Shown here in pieces: positions 9,085-18,600 of a stretch of DNA of 64,000 bases. The notes below the pieces were generated by a model. It made no database searches. It saw nothing but the letters and a program-made list of their open reading frames with translations, and was not told the DNA's origin. Numbering within the stretch: position 1 is the stretch's first letter; the number at the start of each line of letters is the position of its first letter. This DNA is from Natronosalvus vescus (GTDB lineage Archaea > Halobacteriota > Halobacteria > Halobacteriales > Natrialbaceae), in assembly GCF_023973145.1 (NCBI RefSeq), contig NZ_CP099546.1, positions 1,550,001 to 1,614,000 on the forward strand, given 5' to 3'. Position numbers and translations under genes: made by a program.

Positions 9085-9348
9085 ACCTCCACTCAGGGGG
9101 CGAGGTAAAAAGGGGCCGTGGTTCCGGCGAACGTCGGGGGCGAACCGGTCTCCAGTGGCTCGTCCCAGGTGTGCCGGTGCACTGCTGCTTGTCTGTGACT
9201 GACTCTCACGAATAGTGTTGGATTTTCACGTGTGTCAGCCGTTTCGAACACATCCGCCCGTTTCGTCGACCGTTTCCCAACGAATGGGAACCAGTCCCCC
9301 TTCTTAGGTGGGTCGGTGACGAAGGTGTATTTGTAAAGGTGACCGATC
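9085..9348. other. intergenic region between folP and doxX
   Basis: The folP and DoxX genes diverge here. A short palindrome TTCCCA-ACGAA-TGGGAA lies at 9274-9290. A TATA-like TGTATTTGTAAA lies at about 9328-9339, rather close to the ATG at 9349. Reading frames through the region look like noise. Confidence 0.4.
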
Positions 9349-9906
9349 ATGTCCACAACTACTCAAAACCGACTCGAGAGCCGCTACGGCGGCATCACCC
9401 TTGAAGGCCACCCCCACGCGCTGACCGCGTGGTTCGTCGTCGCCCTGCGTTTCGTCATGGGCGGCATGATGCTCTTTGCGGGTATCAGCAAGTTCACCGG
9501 CGAGGGGTTCGACGCCAGCGGCTATCTCGTCCACGGTGTCGACCCGGTTAGCCCCGTCAGCGGGCTCTACGCGACGATGGCCGGCAACGCCGCGTTGCTC
9601 GAGGTCATCAACGTGACGATCCCGGCGACGCAGGTGCTGATCGGCGTCGCGCTGATCTTCGGCGGCTTCGTCCGCCTGGCGGCTCTCGGCGGCACGCTCC
9701 AGATGCTCGCGTTCTACCTCGGCGGCTGGGAGGGCGAGTTCCTGGCCCTGTTCGACTCGACGCTGATCTACGCGGTCGTCTTCATGGCAATCGCCGCCTT
9801 CGGCGCGGGTCGGATCCTCGGCGCCGACAAGTACATCGAGGGACTCGAGGTCGGCGGCCAGAAGCTGGTCGAACGCTACCCCAAACTCCGGTACCTCCTC
9901 GGCTAA
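9349..9906 (+). CDS. DoxX-family membrane protein
   Basis: 185 residues with four predicted helices in DoxX spacing. Typical parts are FVVALRFVMGGMMLFAGISKFTGEGFDASGYLV near the N-terminus, TQVLIGVALIFGGFVRLAALGGTLQMLAFYLGGW in the middle, and the last helix with AFGAGRILGADKYIE. DoxX proteins are linked to quinol oxidation, thiosulfate:quinone oxidoreductase subunits or redox balance, but this member's role cannot be told. It is probably monocistronic. Confidence 0.85.
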   Translation: MSTTTQNRLESRYGGITLEGHPHALTAWFVVALRFVMGGMMLFAGISKFTGEGFDASGYLVHGVDPVSPVSGLYATMAGNAALLEVINVTIPATQVLIGVALIFGGFVRLAALGGTLQMLAFYLGGWEGEFLALFDSTLIYAVVFMAIAAFGAGRILGADKYIEGLEVGGQKLVERYPKLRYLLG

Positions 9907-9978
9907 TCCGAGGATTCGAACCATCGCTTCCGGACTTCGAACAATCGCTTTTTGTCGCCGCAGCCGAAACCTCCAGCC

Positions 9979-10530
9979 ATGGGTAAAGTGAGCATCGGGA
10001 TGCTCGGCTGGCGGTTCGACGAGGCGGACATTCTCGACGAGGACGGTGCGTTCCTCCCGCTCGAGGAGATGCCGTCGGACGTCCGCGACCGCATCATCCG
10101 TCTCGACGTCATCTACAACGCGCCGTGTAACGCCTGCTGGCTGATCCACGGCGACGAGCACCTCGAGGAGTGCAACACGGCGCGCTACGTCTACGGCGAA
10201 CCATTGTCGGAGATTATCCTCTGTCACGACCACGAACCGGACTTCGTTTACTGGTTCCGTGAGGACGGCGGGGACGAGTATCGCGGCACCGACGAGTTCG
10301 AGGATGCCTTCTACGAGTGGTTCCTCGCGGGCAACCGTGCGCCGGATGGCTACGAGGGAATGGAGTACGTCTCAACCGATCCAGACGACCTTCCCAGGCC
10401 GCCAAAGGCGGATCCCGAAAAACACGGCGACCTTATGGGGGACGACGTCGCCGACCGCGTTGGCCTCAGCGACGAGGAAATCGCCGCCGCCGACGTCGAT
10501 TTCAACGCCGAGTATCCGAGTCGTAAATGA
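9979..10530 (+). CDS. conserved haloarchaeal protein, unknown function
   Basis: 183 residues from the ATG at 9979; the nine codons upstream in frame are not protein-like. The protein is soluble and acidic. A Cys/His cluster CNACWLIHGDEHLEEC near residues 52-67, with LCHDHEPDF near 84, could bind a metal. The tail (DPEKHGDLMGDDVADRVGLSDEE) looks flexible. The stop overlaps the start of the RNA methyltransferase gene by 4 nt (ATGA), so the two are translationally coupled. That suggests, but does not show, a role in RNA modification. Confidence 0.75.
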   Translation: MGKVSIGMLGWRFDEADILDEDGAFLPLEEMPSDVRDRIIRLDVIYNAPCNACWLIHGDEHLEECNTARYVYGEPLSEIILCHDHEPDFVYWFREDGGDEYRGTDEFEDAFYEWFLAGNRAPDGYEGMEYVSTDPDDLPRPPKADPEKHGDLMGDDVADRVGLSDEEIAAADVDFNAEYPSRK

Positions 10531-11345
10531 CCGAGCGGGACGCACAGGCCTCAGCCGCCACGGCCGACGATTCGAAACGGACGCCACCAGCAGTCGCCGT
10601 CGTCGGCGCCCAGACGCCCGGCAACGTCGGCACCATCGCGCGGGCGATGAAGAACTTCGGCTTCGAGGAACTGCTGCTCGTCGACCCGCCCGAGCTCGAC
10701 CCGGACGGGGAGGCGTACGGGTTCGCCGGCCACGCTCGAGAAGACATCTTACCTGGCGCGCGAGAACTGACCTTTGACGAACTCGTCGACACCTTCCACA
10801 CCATCGGCTGTACCGCCGTGACCAACGAGGACGACCGGAACCACGTCCGATTCCCGTTTTCGACCCCACGCGAACTGGCCGAGCGACTGCCCACCGTCGA
10901 GGCACAGACGGCGCTGGTGTTCGGCCGCGAACGCGTCGGCCTGACGAACGAGGAACTCGCACGCATCGACGAGATCTGTTCGATTCCGGCCAGCGCCGAG
11001 TATCCCGTCCTCAACCTCGGCCAGGCCGCGACGATCACCCTCTACGAACTCCGAAGGCTCACTCTCGACCCCTCCTCGACGCAACTTCCTGACGTCGAAC
11101 GGGTGCGGGCACCCGAGCCGCTGCTCGAGCGACTGTACGACCAGTGGAAGGCGCTCCTGGTAGAACTCAACCATCCCGAAGAAAAACGGGCGAAGACGAT
11201 GCGGATGATCCGCCGCGTCTACGGTCGTGCCGATCCGACCACTAGCGAGGCGAACCGATTTCTCGGCGTGTTGCGCCGAGCGACCGACCGCCCTGACCGC
11301 GGTGACGAGACAGGAACCGAACGAAATCGATCCTCTCGCGAGTGA
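10527..11345 (+). CDS. TrmJ/SpoU-family RNA 2'-O-methyltransferase
   Basis: 272 residues. The SPOUT knot regions are visible: AVVGAQTPGNVGTIARAMKNFGF near residue 25, ALVFGRERVGLTNEEL near 130, and IPASAEYPVLNLGQAATITLYEL near 152, which binds AdoMet. This set matches the TrmJ group, which methylates ribose 32 of tRNA. The C-terminal part is helical, including a segment EEKRAKTMRMIRRVYGRA as in TrmJ. It is coupled to the upstream unknown gene by a 4-nt overlap. The exact target is inferred from family. Confidence 0.88.
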   Translation: MTERDAQASAATADDSKRTPPAVAVVGAQTPGNVGTIARAMKNFGFEELLLVDPPELDPDGEAYGFAGHAREDILPGARELTFDELVDTFHTIGCTAVTNEDDRNHVRFPFSTPRELAERLPTVEAQTALVFGRERVGLTNEELARIDEICSIPASAEYPVLNLGQAATITLYELRRLTLDPSSTQLPDVERVRAPEPLLERLYDQWKALLVELNHPEEKRAKTMRMIRRVYGRADPTTSEANRFLGVLRRATDRPDRGDETGTERNRSSRE

Positions 11346-11409
11346 TCGAGCTCCACGCACCGTCACCTGGCCAGTATAGTCATAATGCTCGCCTCGAGAG
11401 CGATAGGTA

Positions 11410-12489
11410 ATGAGTCTCACGTACCGTCGGCAACTGCTCGCGTTGCTCGGCACCGGTGTGGCCGTTCTCGCAGGGTGTTCGAGCACCGACGATTCGGCAC
11501 GCGACGATGACGACGAACCCGTCGGAGACGGCGAGGACGACACCGATGACGCGGGTGGCGATGATTCCCTCGTGGACGGCAGTTCGATCCTCGAAGACGG
11601 CGAGCGTCCCGCGTACGCGTCCGTCCTCCCGTCACGAGACGCGTATACGAGCGGGGACGCCGCTCCGGAGTACTTCTTCACTGCGGTCGACCTCGAGACC
11701 CTGCTCGGGACGATCGACGACGATCCGGGCGAGGGATCCGTCCCGGACGATCCGCTCCTGAAAAACCCAATTGCAGCCGTCTCCCTCGGCATCTACGGCC
11801 TTTTTACTCTCGGGGTGTCCCCGGTCGCACAGGCACAGGCAACAGCGGAGGGTCAATCCGACGACGCCACCTTGCTCTACCTCGACGGAGCCTACATCTT
11901 TTACGGCGAGTACGATCGCGAAGCTGCCCGCACAACCCTTGCGGACGAGGGCTACGACCTCGTTGCCGGCGGGGACGGCGAGGGATACGACGTTTTCACC
12001 GACGACACCTCGAGCGAGGTGGTTGGCATTACTACCGAGGTGTTCGTCTACACGTTCGGTGACGATGAACGGGGACGTGACGTGGTCTCCGCGATTGTCG
12101 AAACCGCCGCTGGTGAACGCACGGCCAACGCGGACGACGACGAGACGTTTGACGCACTTCTCGGGGCGAATCCAGACGGCGGAATTACCACCTATCTGTA
12201 CGGTGGCGGTGAAGGACTCACCGACCTAGAGGCCGACCAGGTCGACGCGGACGACGTCGCGTTCGACTTCGGAGCGTTCGAAGGTTCCACCGGCCTCAAT
12301 CAGCGCCTCGAGGCCGACGCGGGTGAATCCACGGTGCGAGCGGTCGTCACCTACGAGAGCGAAAACGCCGTCGACGTCGACCGTCTCGAGTCGCGACTTG
12401 GGGAGGCGGCAAGCACGGTCGACGTCGAGGCTGGCGGATCGGTGGCAGTCGTCACGGCTGTGTACACCGAGGACGTCATCGACGAGTGA
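11410..12489 (+). CDS. secreted haloarchaeal lipoprotein, unknown function
   Basis: 359 residues. An RR pair (YRRQLL) and the lipobox LAGC with Cys23 indicate Tat export with a lipid anchor. Residues 24-60 are a very acidic Asp/Gly/Glu linker. The body alternates short hydrophobic strands with acidic loops (TLLYLDGAYIFYGEYDREAARTTL, later DVDRLESRLGEAASTVDVE) and appears to hold two similar halves. No enzyme motif is seen, and the neighbours give no clue to its role. Confidence 0.75.
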   Translation: MSLTYRRQLLALLGTGVAVLAGCSSTDDSARDDDDEPVGDGEDDTDDAGGDDSLVDGSSILEDGERPAYASVLPSRDAYTSGDAAPEYFFTAVDLETLLGTIDDDPGEGSVPDDPLLKNPIAAVSLGIYGLFTLGVSPVAQAQATAEGQSDDATLLYLDGAYIFYGEYDREAARTTLADEGYDLVAGGDGEGYDVFTDDTSSEVVGITTEVFVYTFGDDERGRDVVSAIVETAAGERTANADDDETFDALLGANPDGGITTYLYGGGEGLTDLEADQVDADDVAFDFGAFEGSTGLNQRLEADAGESTVRAVVTYESENAVDVDRLESRLGEAASTVDVEAGGSVAVVTAVYTEDVIDE

Positions 12490-12691
12490 ATCGCGATCGG
12501 TGCTGATTGGCCGAGTATGGACGGGTCGGGAACCTGTCCACGACTGGATGGCGCTGGCAGGATTGAGCTGGCACCGTCACCTCTCGTTCGCGTGATTGTG
12601 ATCGTGCCACCAGCAGGTGAACAGGAAATTACTGGGGGCGAAACAAGTAGATAAACGCACGTCACTCCGAGTCTCGAGCAACGACATCTGC

Positions 12692-13897
12692 ATGGTGGTA
12701 CGTACAGCCATCGGAAACGAGGTACGAGCGCTCTGGGACGGCGGGAGAGGAATATCTCTCATCGCCGTCGCAACCGCCTGGGGATTGCTCGTCGGGACGC
12801 GAATGATCTACCCGGTGTTGTTGCCGGCTATCCAGACGACGTACGGACTTCGCCTGTCCGTCGCCGGATTGCTCGTCACCGTACTCTGGCTGTTTGCTTC
12901 CCTCGGTCAGTTGCCAGGGGGCGTCCTCGCCGACAGGTACAACGAGCGAACGCTGTTGGCCGTCAGTACGATTATCGTCGCCGTCGCGCTCGGTTTCGTC
13001 GTTACGGCACCCACGCCGCTGGTACTGTTCCTTGCAACGGCCCTCTGGGGACTCGGCCATTCGCTGTACCCTATCGCCCGGATTACGCTGCTTTCGACCC
13101 TCTATTCCGAGCGGCTTGGAAGTGCCCTCGGCGTCACCATGGCGACAGGGGACATTGGCCAGACCGTGCTTCCGCCGGTCGCGACTGCACTGGCCGTCGC
13201 CGTGAGCTGGCACCTCGGGCTGGGGTTCGTGGCACCGCTTTTGGTGCTTGCCGGCGTCCTCATCTGGGTCGCCGTCCCGTCTCGCCCTGCAACAGAACGC
13301 CCGACACAGTCGGGATCGCTCCGTGAAACGTTGTCGGTCTTCGGCGAACTCCGGAATCCATCAATGGCGTTCATGACCGTCATCCTCTTTCTCTACATCT
13401 TCATTTGGCAGTCGTTCACGGCGTTCTATCCAACGTACCTGACGACGGTAAAGGGGCTCTCGTACACGGTTTCGAGCGTGCTGTTCGGCTTCTTCTTCGC
13501 CGTCGGCGTCGTCGTCAAGCCGCTCTCGGGAGCCGCGTACGATCGTATTGGAATGCGCGGCTCGCTCATCAGTATCCTGTTGCCGCCAGTTGCTGGATTC
13601 GCGCTGCTTCCGTTCGTAGAGAACATCTGGCTCCTCCTCGGGATCACCGCCCTCATCAGCACCATGCTCGGATCGGGCGCGGTCACGCAATCGTACCTGG
13701 CGGATTCGTTTTCCGCGGAGATGAAAGGGACGGGCCTCGGTGTAATTCGGACGACGACGGCGACCCTCGGCGCAGGCGGCCCGCTGCTGTTCGGCATCAT
13801 CGGGGAGTACGGGTACTTCGACGAAGGGTACATCGTCCTCGCCGTGATTATGGCCGCGGTCATCGTGCTCACGCTTCGTATGCCACAGGAACAGTGA
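12692..13897 (+). CDS. MFS transporter
   Basis: About 401 residues from the ATG at 12692 (MVVRTAIGNEVRALW). An earlier in-frame ATG at 12617 adds 25 less likely residues. Twelve membrane helices can be traced. The MFS signature between helices 2 and 3 reads LPGGVLADRYNERTLL, and a related loop GAAYDRIGMRG stands in the second half. The substrate is not evident. The gene stands alone between a lipoprotein gene and the converging gatE gene. Confidence 0.88.
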   Translation: MVVRTAIGNEVRALWDGGRGISLIAVATAWGLLVGTRMIYPVLLPAIQTTYGLRLSVAGLLVTVLWLFASLGQLPGGVLADRYNERTLLAVSTIIVAVALGFVVTAPTPLVLFLATALWGLGHSLYPIARITLLSTLYSERLGSALGVTMATGDIGQTVLPPVATALAVAVSWHLGLGFVAPLLVLAGVLIWVAVPSRPATERPTQSGSLRETLSVFGELRNPSMAFMTVILFLYIFIWQSFTAFYPTYLTTVKGLSYTVSSVLFGFFFAVGVVVKPLSGAAYDRIGMRGSLISILLPPVAGFALLPFVENIWLLLGITALISTMLGSGAVTQSYLADSFSAEMKGTGLGVIRTTTATLGAGGPLLFGIIGEYGYFDEGYIVLAVIMAAVIVLTLRMPQEQ

Positions 13898-14011
13898 CTC
13901 CTGCATCCGCAGCCGTCAACTCGAGGCTCGAGCAAAACGACCATCGAGGACTCGAGTGACCAGAGCGGTTCACCCGCGATTTTCGCACGCTCTTGAAGGG
14001 GCGCTCGACGA

Positions 14012-15883
14012 CTATGCGCGCTTCTGTATCTCTTCTCGCAACACCTGACTGACCAGGTCGCCGTCAGCTTTCCCGCGAAGCGCACCCATACACTCGCCCA
14101 TGAGACCCGAGAACGCTTGCATTCCCTCGTCTTCGACCTGGCCGGCGTTTCGCTCGACGACCTCGATGACGGCCTCGCGGACGTCGTCTTCGGCGGCGGA
14201 ACCGAGTCCCGCTTCCTCGGCGACGGCTGCCGGATCTCGGTCGGGATCGGTCGCTATCGCCGAAAGCAGATCCGGTACGCCTTCTTTGGCCAGGTCGCCA
14301 CCGTCGGCCATCGCGAACACCGTCTCGAGGTGCTCGTCGGTCAGGTTCTCGACGGGTACGTCGTCCCGGCGGAGTTCGGTCAGCGTCGACTCGAGCGTCG
14401 TGGCAGCGAAGGTGGGATTGATCCCGTCGGCGACGACGGATTCGAACAGTGGCATGTGGGTGCCGAATGCGACCTGTTCGGCGAGACCGGCGTCGAGGTC
14501 GTGCTCGGCCCGGTAGCGATCGACCTTCTCGGTGAGCAATTCGGGTTTCGCAACGTCGCTCGGGTCGAGTTCGACCGGTGGGACGTCAGTTTCGGGATAC
14601 ATCCGTGCCGCCCCAGGGAGCGGGCGGAGGTAGCGAGTCGTCCCATCCTGGTTCGCTCCGCGGGTCTCCTCTGGAACGCCGTCGATGGCCGTTTGGGCTC
14701 GCGCGGCGACGGCCTCGATCGCGGATTCGGCGACCTCGGTAGCCGCGGCGACGATGGCGACGGCGTCAGCCTCGCCGGCATCCACGGCGTCCCGGAGAGC
14801 GGCGACCTCGTCGTCGGTGACGCCGTAAGCAGGGAGTTCGTCGGTGTGGAAGATGCCGCCTGCGCCGTGGCGTTTCGCGTGATCGGAGAACTCCGTCCCG
14901 AGGCGACGGTCGGTGGCGATTTCGCGACCGACCAGGCCGTCGAACCCCTCGAGGCGAACGCCGAAGACGGAACCGCCGTCGTTCAGCGCGCCGGCGACGA
15001 CGCCGCTGCCGGTGTCTGCGAAGACAGTACTCACGTCCTGGGGCTCGTGAACGGTCGCCTCCTGGGCCGCGAGTTCGTCCCGGATGTCGACGAGTTCGGC
15101 CTGGCGACCGACCTCCGTCCTGACGATGTCGGCGATGTCGTCCAGGCTCTGGACGCCCTTGATCTCGACGCGGGCACCGTCGGCGATGGAGACGTTGACG
15201 TCCTGGCGGATGGTGCCGAGGCCACGTTTAACCTTCCCCGTCGAGCGCAGCAACATACCGATGCGTTCGGCGGCCTCCTGGGCCTGTTCGGGAGTCCGGA
15301 TGTCCGGACTGGTACCGATTTCGACGAGGGGAATGCCGAGGCGATCCAGGCTGTAGACGACGCCGTCGTCGGTCTCGTCGACGCGCTGGGCGCTCTCCTC
15401 CTCGAGCATCATGTCCTCGATGCCGACCGCACCCTCACTGGTCTCGATCGCGCCGCCGGTGGCGACGAGCGTCGAGCGCTGGAACCCGGAGGTGTTCGAC
15501 CCGTCGACGACGATCTTGCGCATGACGTTCGCCTGATCGACCGGCGTCATGTCCATCAGTTGTGCGACCTCGAGTACCGTCTCGAGGGCCTCGTCGTCGA
15601 GGCGGTGTGGCGGCTCGTCGTCCTCCTCGACGAGGCAGGTGGTGTCGTAGGCGAGGTAGGTGAACTCCCGTTCGACCTTGCTCTCCTCGACGGCGGCCTC
15701 GTCGAGTTCGCCCAGTTCGCTCCGCGTCGGGTGAAGGTAACGGGTAAACTGACGCGCTGACGCCTCGGGCTCGCGGAGCTCGGTCGGACAGGTACAGAAC
15801 AGTTTCGACGCCGTGTCCAGTTGCTGGTGAATCTCCAGGCCGGCGACGAGGCCCAGTGCCTCGTAATCGTGCGCTGTGGTCAT
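14012..15883 (-). CDS. gatE: Glu-tRNA(Gln) amidotransferase subunit E
   Basis: 623 residues, the usual length. The start MTTAHDYEALGLVAGLEIHQQLDTASKLFCTCPTELRE is diagnostic of GatE. The GatB-like kinase core, a GAD-type insert in the middle and a YqeY-like tail (VIEVVERNAGQVEDEGMQAFSGLMGECMGALRGKADG) follow in order. GatDE converts Glu-tRNA(Gln) to Gln-tRNA(Gln), which archaea need because they lack bacterial-type glutaminyl-tRNA synthetase. The partner gatD is not in the window. The plus-strand open frame of 547 codons across this gene is its antisense shadow. Confidence 0.96.
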   Translation of the reverse strand: MTTAHDYEALGLVAGLEIHQQLDTASKLFCTCPTELREPEASARQFTRYLHPTRSELGELDEAAVEESKVEREFTYLAYDTTCLVEEDDEPPHRLDDEALETVLEVAQLMDMTPVDQANVMRKIVVDGSNTSGFQRSTLVATGGAIETSEGAVGIEDMMLEEESAQRVDETDDGVVYSLDRLGIPLVEIGTSPDIRTPEQAQEAAERIGMLLRSTGKVKRGLGTIRQDVNVSIADGARVEIKGVQSLDDIADIVRTEVGRQAELVDIRDELAAQEATVHEPQDVSTVFADTGSGVVAGALNDGGSVFGVRLEGFDGLVGREIATDRRLGTEFSDHAKRHGAGGIFHTDELPAYGVTDDEVAALRDAVDAGEADAVAIVAAATEVAESAIEAVAARAQTAIDGVPEETRGANQDGTTRYLRPLPGAARMYPETDVPPVELDPSDVAKPELLTEKVDRYRAEHDLDAGLAEQVAFGTHMPLFESVVADGINPTFAATTLESTLTELRRDDVPVENLTDEHLETVFAMADGGDLAKEGVPDLLSAIATDPDRDPAAVAEEAGLGSAAEDDVREAVIEVVERNAGQVEDEGMQAFSGLMGECMGALRGKADGDLVSQVLREEIQKRA

Positions 15884-16003
15884 TGCAGGGGACTCGGTGG
15901 TGGAGGGGTAAAAAACCGTCCAGTCTGGCTCGAGTGCAGTATGGCACCGGGGAATTAGCGGTCACCCTCCCGGACGGCTCGGTCGGGCGTTTGACAGGTC
16001 GCG

Positions 16004-17434
16004 TTAATCGTCCGTTCGCGAATCGATCGGTGACCAGGTGGCGTCACGCTGGTCGGGTTCGCCACCGTGGTCGTGGGTGCTCGGTTCACCGTCATCGACG
16101 AGTTCCTCGGTGCTCGTCTCGCCGTCGCCGTCGAGTTCCTCGGAAGAGTCTTTCGTCACCTGCCCACCCGCACGGAGCACCTCGGCCGTCGCCTCGAGCA
16201 GCGTTTCGGGCGTCGCTTCGAGCGCCGAATCGAGTACCTGGCGGTAGCGGGCGGTCGCCTCAGGCCCGGCGAACGACCGGTCGATACCAGTTTCGACGGC
16301 GACCAGCGGATCGGCGGGATCGATCACCTCGAGGAGGCGCTGATTGCCGGCCGACAGGTCGAATCCGGCGAGGACTGTGACGTCGGCCGACTCGATGAGT
16401 CCGCCAGTCTCCTCCCGTGCGTCATCGGTGACCGGCGAGAACGGCTCGGTCGTGACGCACACGAGCGACAGGCGTTCGGCGACGTCTTCGACCACGCCAC
16501 CAGCTGGAGCCGGCCCGGCAGAAACAGTCACACCGGCGCGCTCGAGCCGACTGCACGCACCCACTGCTGGCTGGCCCGTCCCCAGAACGTGGACGCGACG
16601 GCCGTCGAGGGCACTCTCGAGTGACTCGCCGTCGGGGGTCGTCTGATGGGGAAACGCCGTCACGCTCGTCGTTCCAGTCACCGGATTTCGCGTCACCGTC
16701 GCGTTCGCATCGAAGGTCTGATCGAGCATGTCAGCGGTGAGCACCGTGTCCGGATCGCCGTCGGCACAGATCGCCCCGTCGGCGACCAGGAGCAGGCGAT
16801 CGCAGTAGCGTGCCGCGAGGTCGAGATCGTGAATCGCCGCGACGATCGTTCGACCGTCGTCGATCAGGTCGCGCGCCAACTCGAGTGTCTCGACTTGGTG
16901 GTTCACGTCGAGACTTGCGGTCGGCTCGTCGAGCAACAACAGGGGCGTATCCTGGGCGATAGCGCGCGCGAGTAACACTCGCTGGCGCTCGCCGCCGCTA
17001 ACCGCGTCGATCTGTCGGTCGGCGAACTGGAGCGTTCGAGTCCGCTCGAGTGCCCGGTCGACGTGCTCGCGATCCGCCTGGGAGGGCGGTGCAAAACGCG
17101 ACCGGTGGGCGTATCGTCCCATCTCGACGACGCTGCGAACGTCGAAGGAGAAGGACAGCGAGGTGTTCTGGGGAACGACGCCGACGAGACGACTCGAGGC
17201 CCGGGAGTTCACCGCGTCGATGCGCGTTCCGTCGATCCGCACCCGCCCGCTCGAGGGAGTGATCGCCCCGCTGAGCGCCCGGAGGAGTGTCGTCTTTCCG
17301 GCCCCGTTCGGCCCGACGAGGCCGACGAACTCGCCGCGAGAGATGTCGACGCTGACGTCCTCGAGGACGGAGAGAGATCCGTAGGCGACCTCGAGATTCT
17401 CGGCGTGGACGAGCGGGTTCTCAGCAGTGGTCAT
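16004..17434 (-). CDS. btuD: cobalamin ABC transporter ATPase with C-terminal domain
   Basis: 476 residues. The first 255 form the ATPase: Walker A GPNGAGKT, VVPQNTSLSFSFD Q-loop, signature VSGGERQR, Walker B LLLDEPTASLD and the switch His in AAIHDLDLA. The remaining 220 residues are unusual for an ATPase. They have a Rossmann-like part (VHVLGTGQPAVGACSRLERAGVTV) and then a disordered acidic tail with HDHGG. The start overlaps the stop of btuC by 4 nt. Cobalamin is the likely cargo by analogy with haloarchaeal BtuCDF; siderophore or heme would be alternatives. Confidence 0.88.
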   Translation of the reverse strand: MTTAENPLVHAENLEVAYGSLSVLEDVSVDISRGEFVGLVGPNGAGKTTLLRALSGAITPSSGRVRIDGTRIDAVNSRASSRLVGVVPQNTSLSFSFDVRSVVEMGRYAHRSRFAPPSQADREHVDRALERTRTLQFADRQIDAVSGGERQRVLLARAIAQDTPLLLLDEPTASLDVNHQVETLELARDLIDDGRTIVAAIHDLDLAARYCDRLLLVADGAICADGDPDTVLTADMLDQTFDANATVTRNPVTGTTSVTAFPHQTTPDGESLESALDGRRVHVLGTGQPAVGACSRLERAGVTVSAGPAPAGGVVEDVAERLSLVCVTTEPFSPVTDDAREETGGLIESADVTVLAGFDLSAGNQRLLEVIDPADPLVAVETGIDRSFAGPEATARYRQVLDSALEATPETLLEATAEVLRAGGQVTKDSSEELDGDGETSTEELVDDGEPSTHDHGGEPDQRDATWSPIDSRTDD

Positions 17435-18543
17435 AGCGAATGCACCTCCTGGCGAACGAGTAAGAAGAGGAAAAACGGCGCGCCGAGGGCGGCCGTGACG
17501 ATGCCGACCGGTACGATGCCGACCGCCACCTGCTCGGCGCCGGTTCGAGCGATCGTGTCCGTGAGGACGAGAAACGACGCCCCAGCGAACGCGCTCGTGG
17601 GCAGCAAGATACGGTGATCCGGGCCGACGATCAGGCGCATGATATGGGGGACGACGAGGCCGACGAACCCGATGACGCCCGCGACGGCGACCCCTGCCGC
17701 GGTGACGACGGTCGCGATGACGAGCAACAGGAGCTTAGTTCGCTCGACGTTGACGCCGAGGTGGTGTGCTTCCTCCTCACCGAGCAACAAAATGTTCATC
17801 TCCCGGGTGTAGCCCGCGAGCACGGCGACGCCGACGATGGCGAACGGCAGGGCGAACCTCACGTCGCCCCAGTTGCTGGCGTGGAGGTTTCCCATCATCC
17901 AGATGACTGCCTGTCGGAGGCCATCCCCACTGTGAACGAGCATGTAGGAGATGAGCGCACCGAGAAAGGCCTGGACGGCGACGCCCGCGAGGAGCAAGGT
18001 TGCGACCGGCGTCCGCCCTCCATCGGTTGCGATGGCGTACACGAGCAACGCCGTCGCAATCGCGCCGACGAACGCCGAGAGGTGGAGGCTGCCGAAGGGA
18101 ACCAGCGCCGGGAAGGCGATAGCGGCAACGGCACCGGCGGCAGCACCGGTCGAGACGCCGATGATCGACGGATCGGCCAGCGGATTTCGGAAGAACCCCT
18201 GCATTACGGTTCCGGCGGCGGCGAGGCCGAACCCGACAGTCCCGGCCAGGGCGATCCGGGGCAGGCGAACGTCGCCAACGATCGTCTGGTGTGGGCCGTG
18301 AACCTCGAATCCGAACACCGATGCGTAGGCGAGTGCTGGCCGCGATATCGGTCGGTCGAGCACGGGGATTGCTGTCGGCGTCCACTCGAGCCCAACCGGG
18401 ACGACGAGTACGTTGAGCATGGCTTTCGTGACGGTGACTGGATCGATTCTGACGGGACCGAGGGCGGCACTCCCGATCGTGACGGCGACGAGCAGCATCG
18501 CTAGGCCGACAGACCACGCGATTACCCGCCCCGGTCGTTCCAT
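17431..18543 (-). CDS. btuC: cobalamin-type ABC transporter, permease
   Basis: 370 residues from the ATG at 18543 (MERPGRVIAWSVGL); the 18 codons before it overlap the promoter. It is a FecCD/BtuC permease of about ten helices. Typical regions are RLPRIALAGTVGFGLAAAGTVMQGFFRNPLADPSIIGVSTGA and GVIGFVGLVVPHIMRLIVGPDHR, which forms the coupling helix for BtuD. It moves the ligand handed over by the divergently encoded binding protein. Confidence 0.92.
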   Translation of the reverse strand: MERPGRVIAWSVGLAMLLVAVTIGSAALGPVRIDPVTVTKAMLNVLVVPVGLEWTPTAIPVLDRPISRPALAYASVFGFEVHGPHQTIVGDVRLPRIALAGTVGFGLAAAGTVMQGFFRNPLADPSIIGVSTGAAAGAVAAIAFPALVPFGSLHLSAFVGAIATALLVYAIATDGGRTPVATLLLAGVAVQAFLGALISYMLVHSGDGLRQAVIWMMGNLHASNWGDVRFALPFAIVGVAVLAGYTREMNILLLGEEEAHHLGVNVERTKLLLLVIATVVTAAGVAVAGVIGFVGLVVPHIMRLIVGPDHRILLPTSAFAGASFLVLTDTIARTGAEQVAVGIVPVGIVTAALGAPFFLFLLVRQEVHSL

Positions 18544-18563
18544 GGTTGACAAGCTCGCTTGCT

Positions 18564-18580
18564 TTAGATAAATATTTATT
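18564..18580. promoter_or_regulatory. shared divergent promoter of btuCD and btuF
   Basis: The only AT-rich stretch between the divergent start codons (18543 and 18601/18604) is TTAGATAAATATTTATT. It has TATA character in both directions and lies about 25-30 nt from each start. The two transcripts would be leaderless and their polymerases would compete for or share the site. A cobalamin riboswitch is excluded, because only 57 bases are available. Confidence 0.6.
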
Positions 18581-18600
18581 GGATACGGGGTGAGCAACAG

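Noticed and set aside
9905-9930. tRNA-like T-loop word GGTTCGAATCC on the minus strand
   Set aside because: The flanking bases do not pair into a T-arm, and no D-arm, anticodon or acceptor stem is found.
14117-15760. 547-codon open frame on the plus strand
   Set aside because: It is the antisense shadow of gatE, which has clear family motifs; long antisense frames are common in GC-rich haloarchaeal DNA.
18544-18600. possible cobalamin riboswitch before btuC or btuF
   Set aside because: The intergenic space is 57 bases and holds only the TATA-like sequence.
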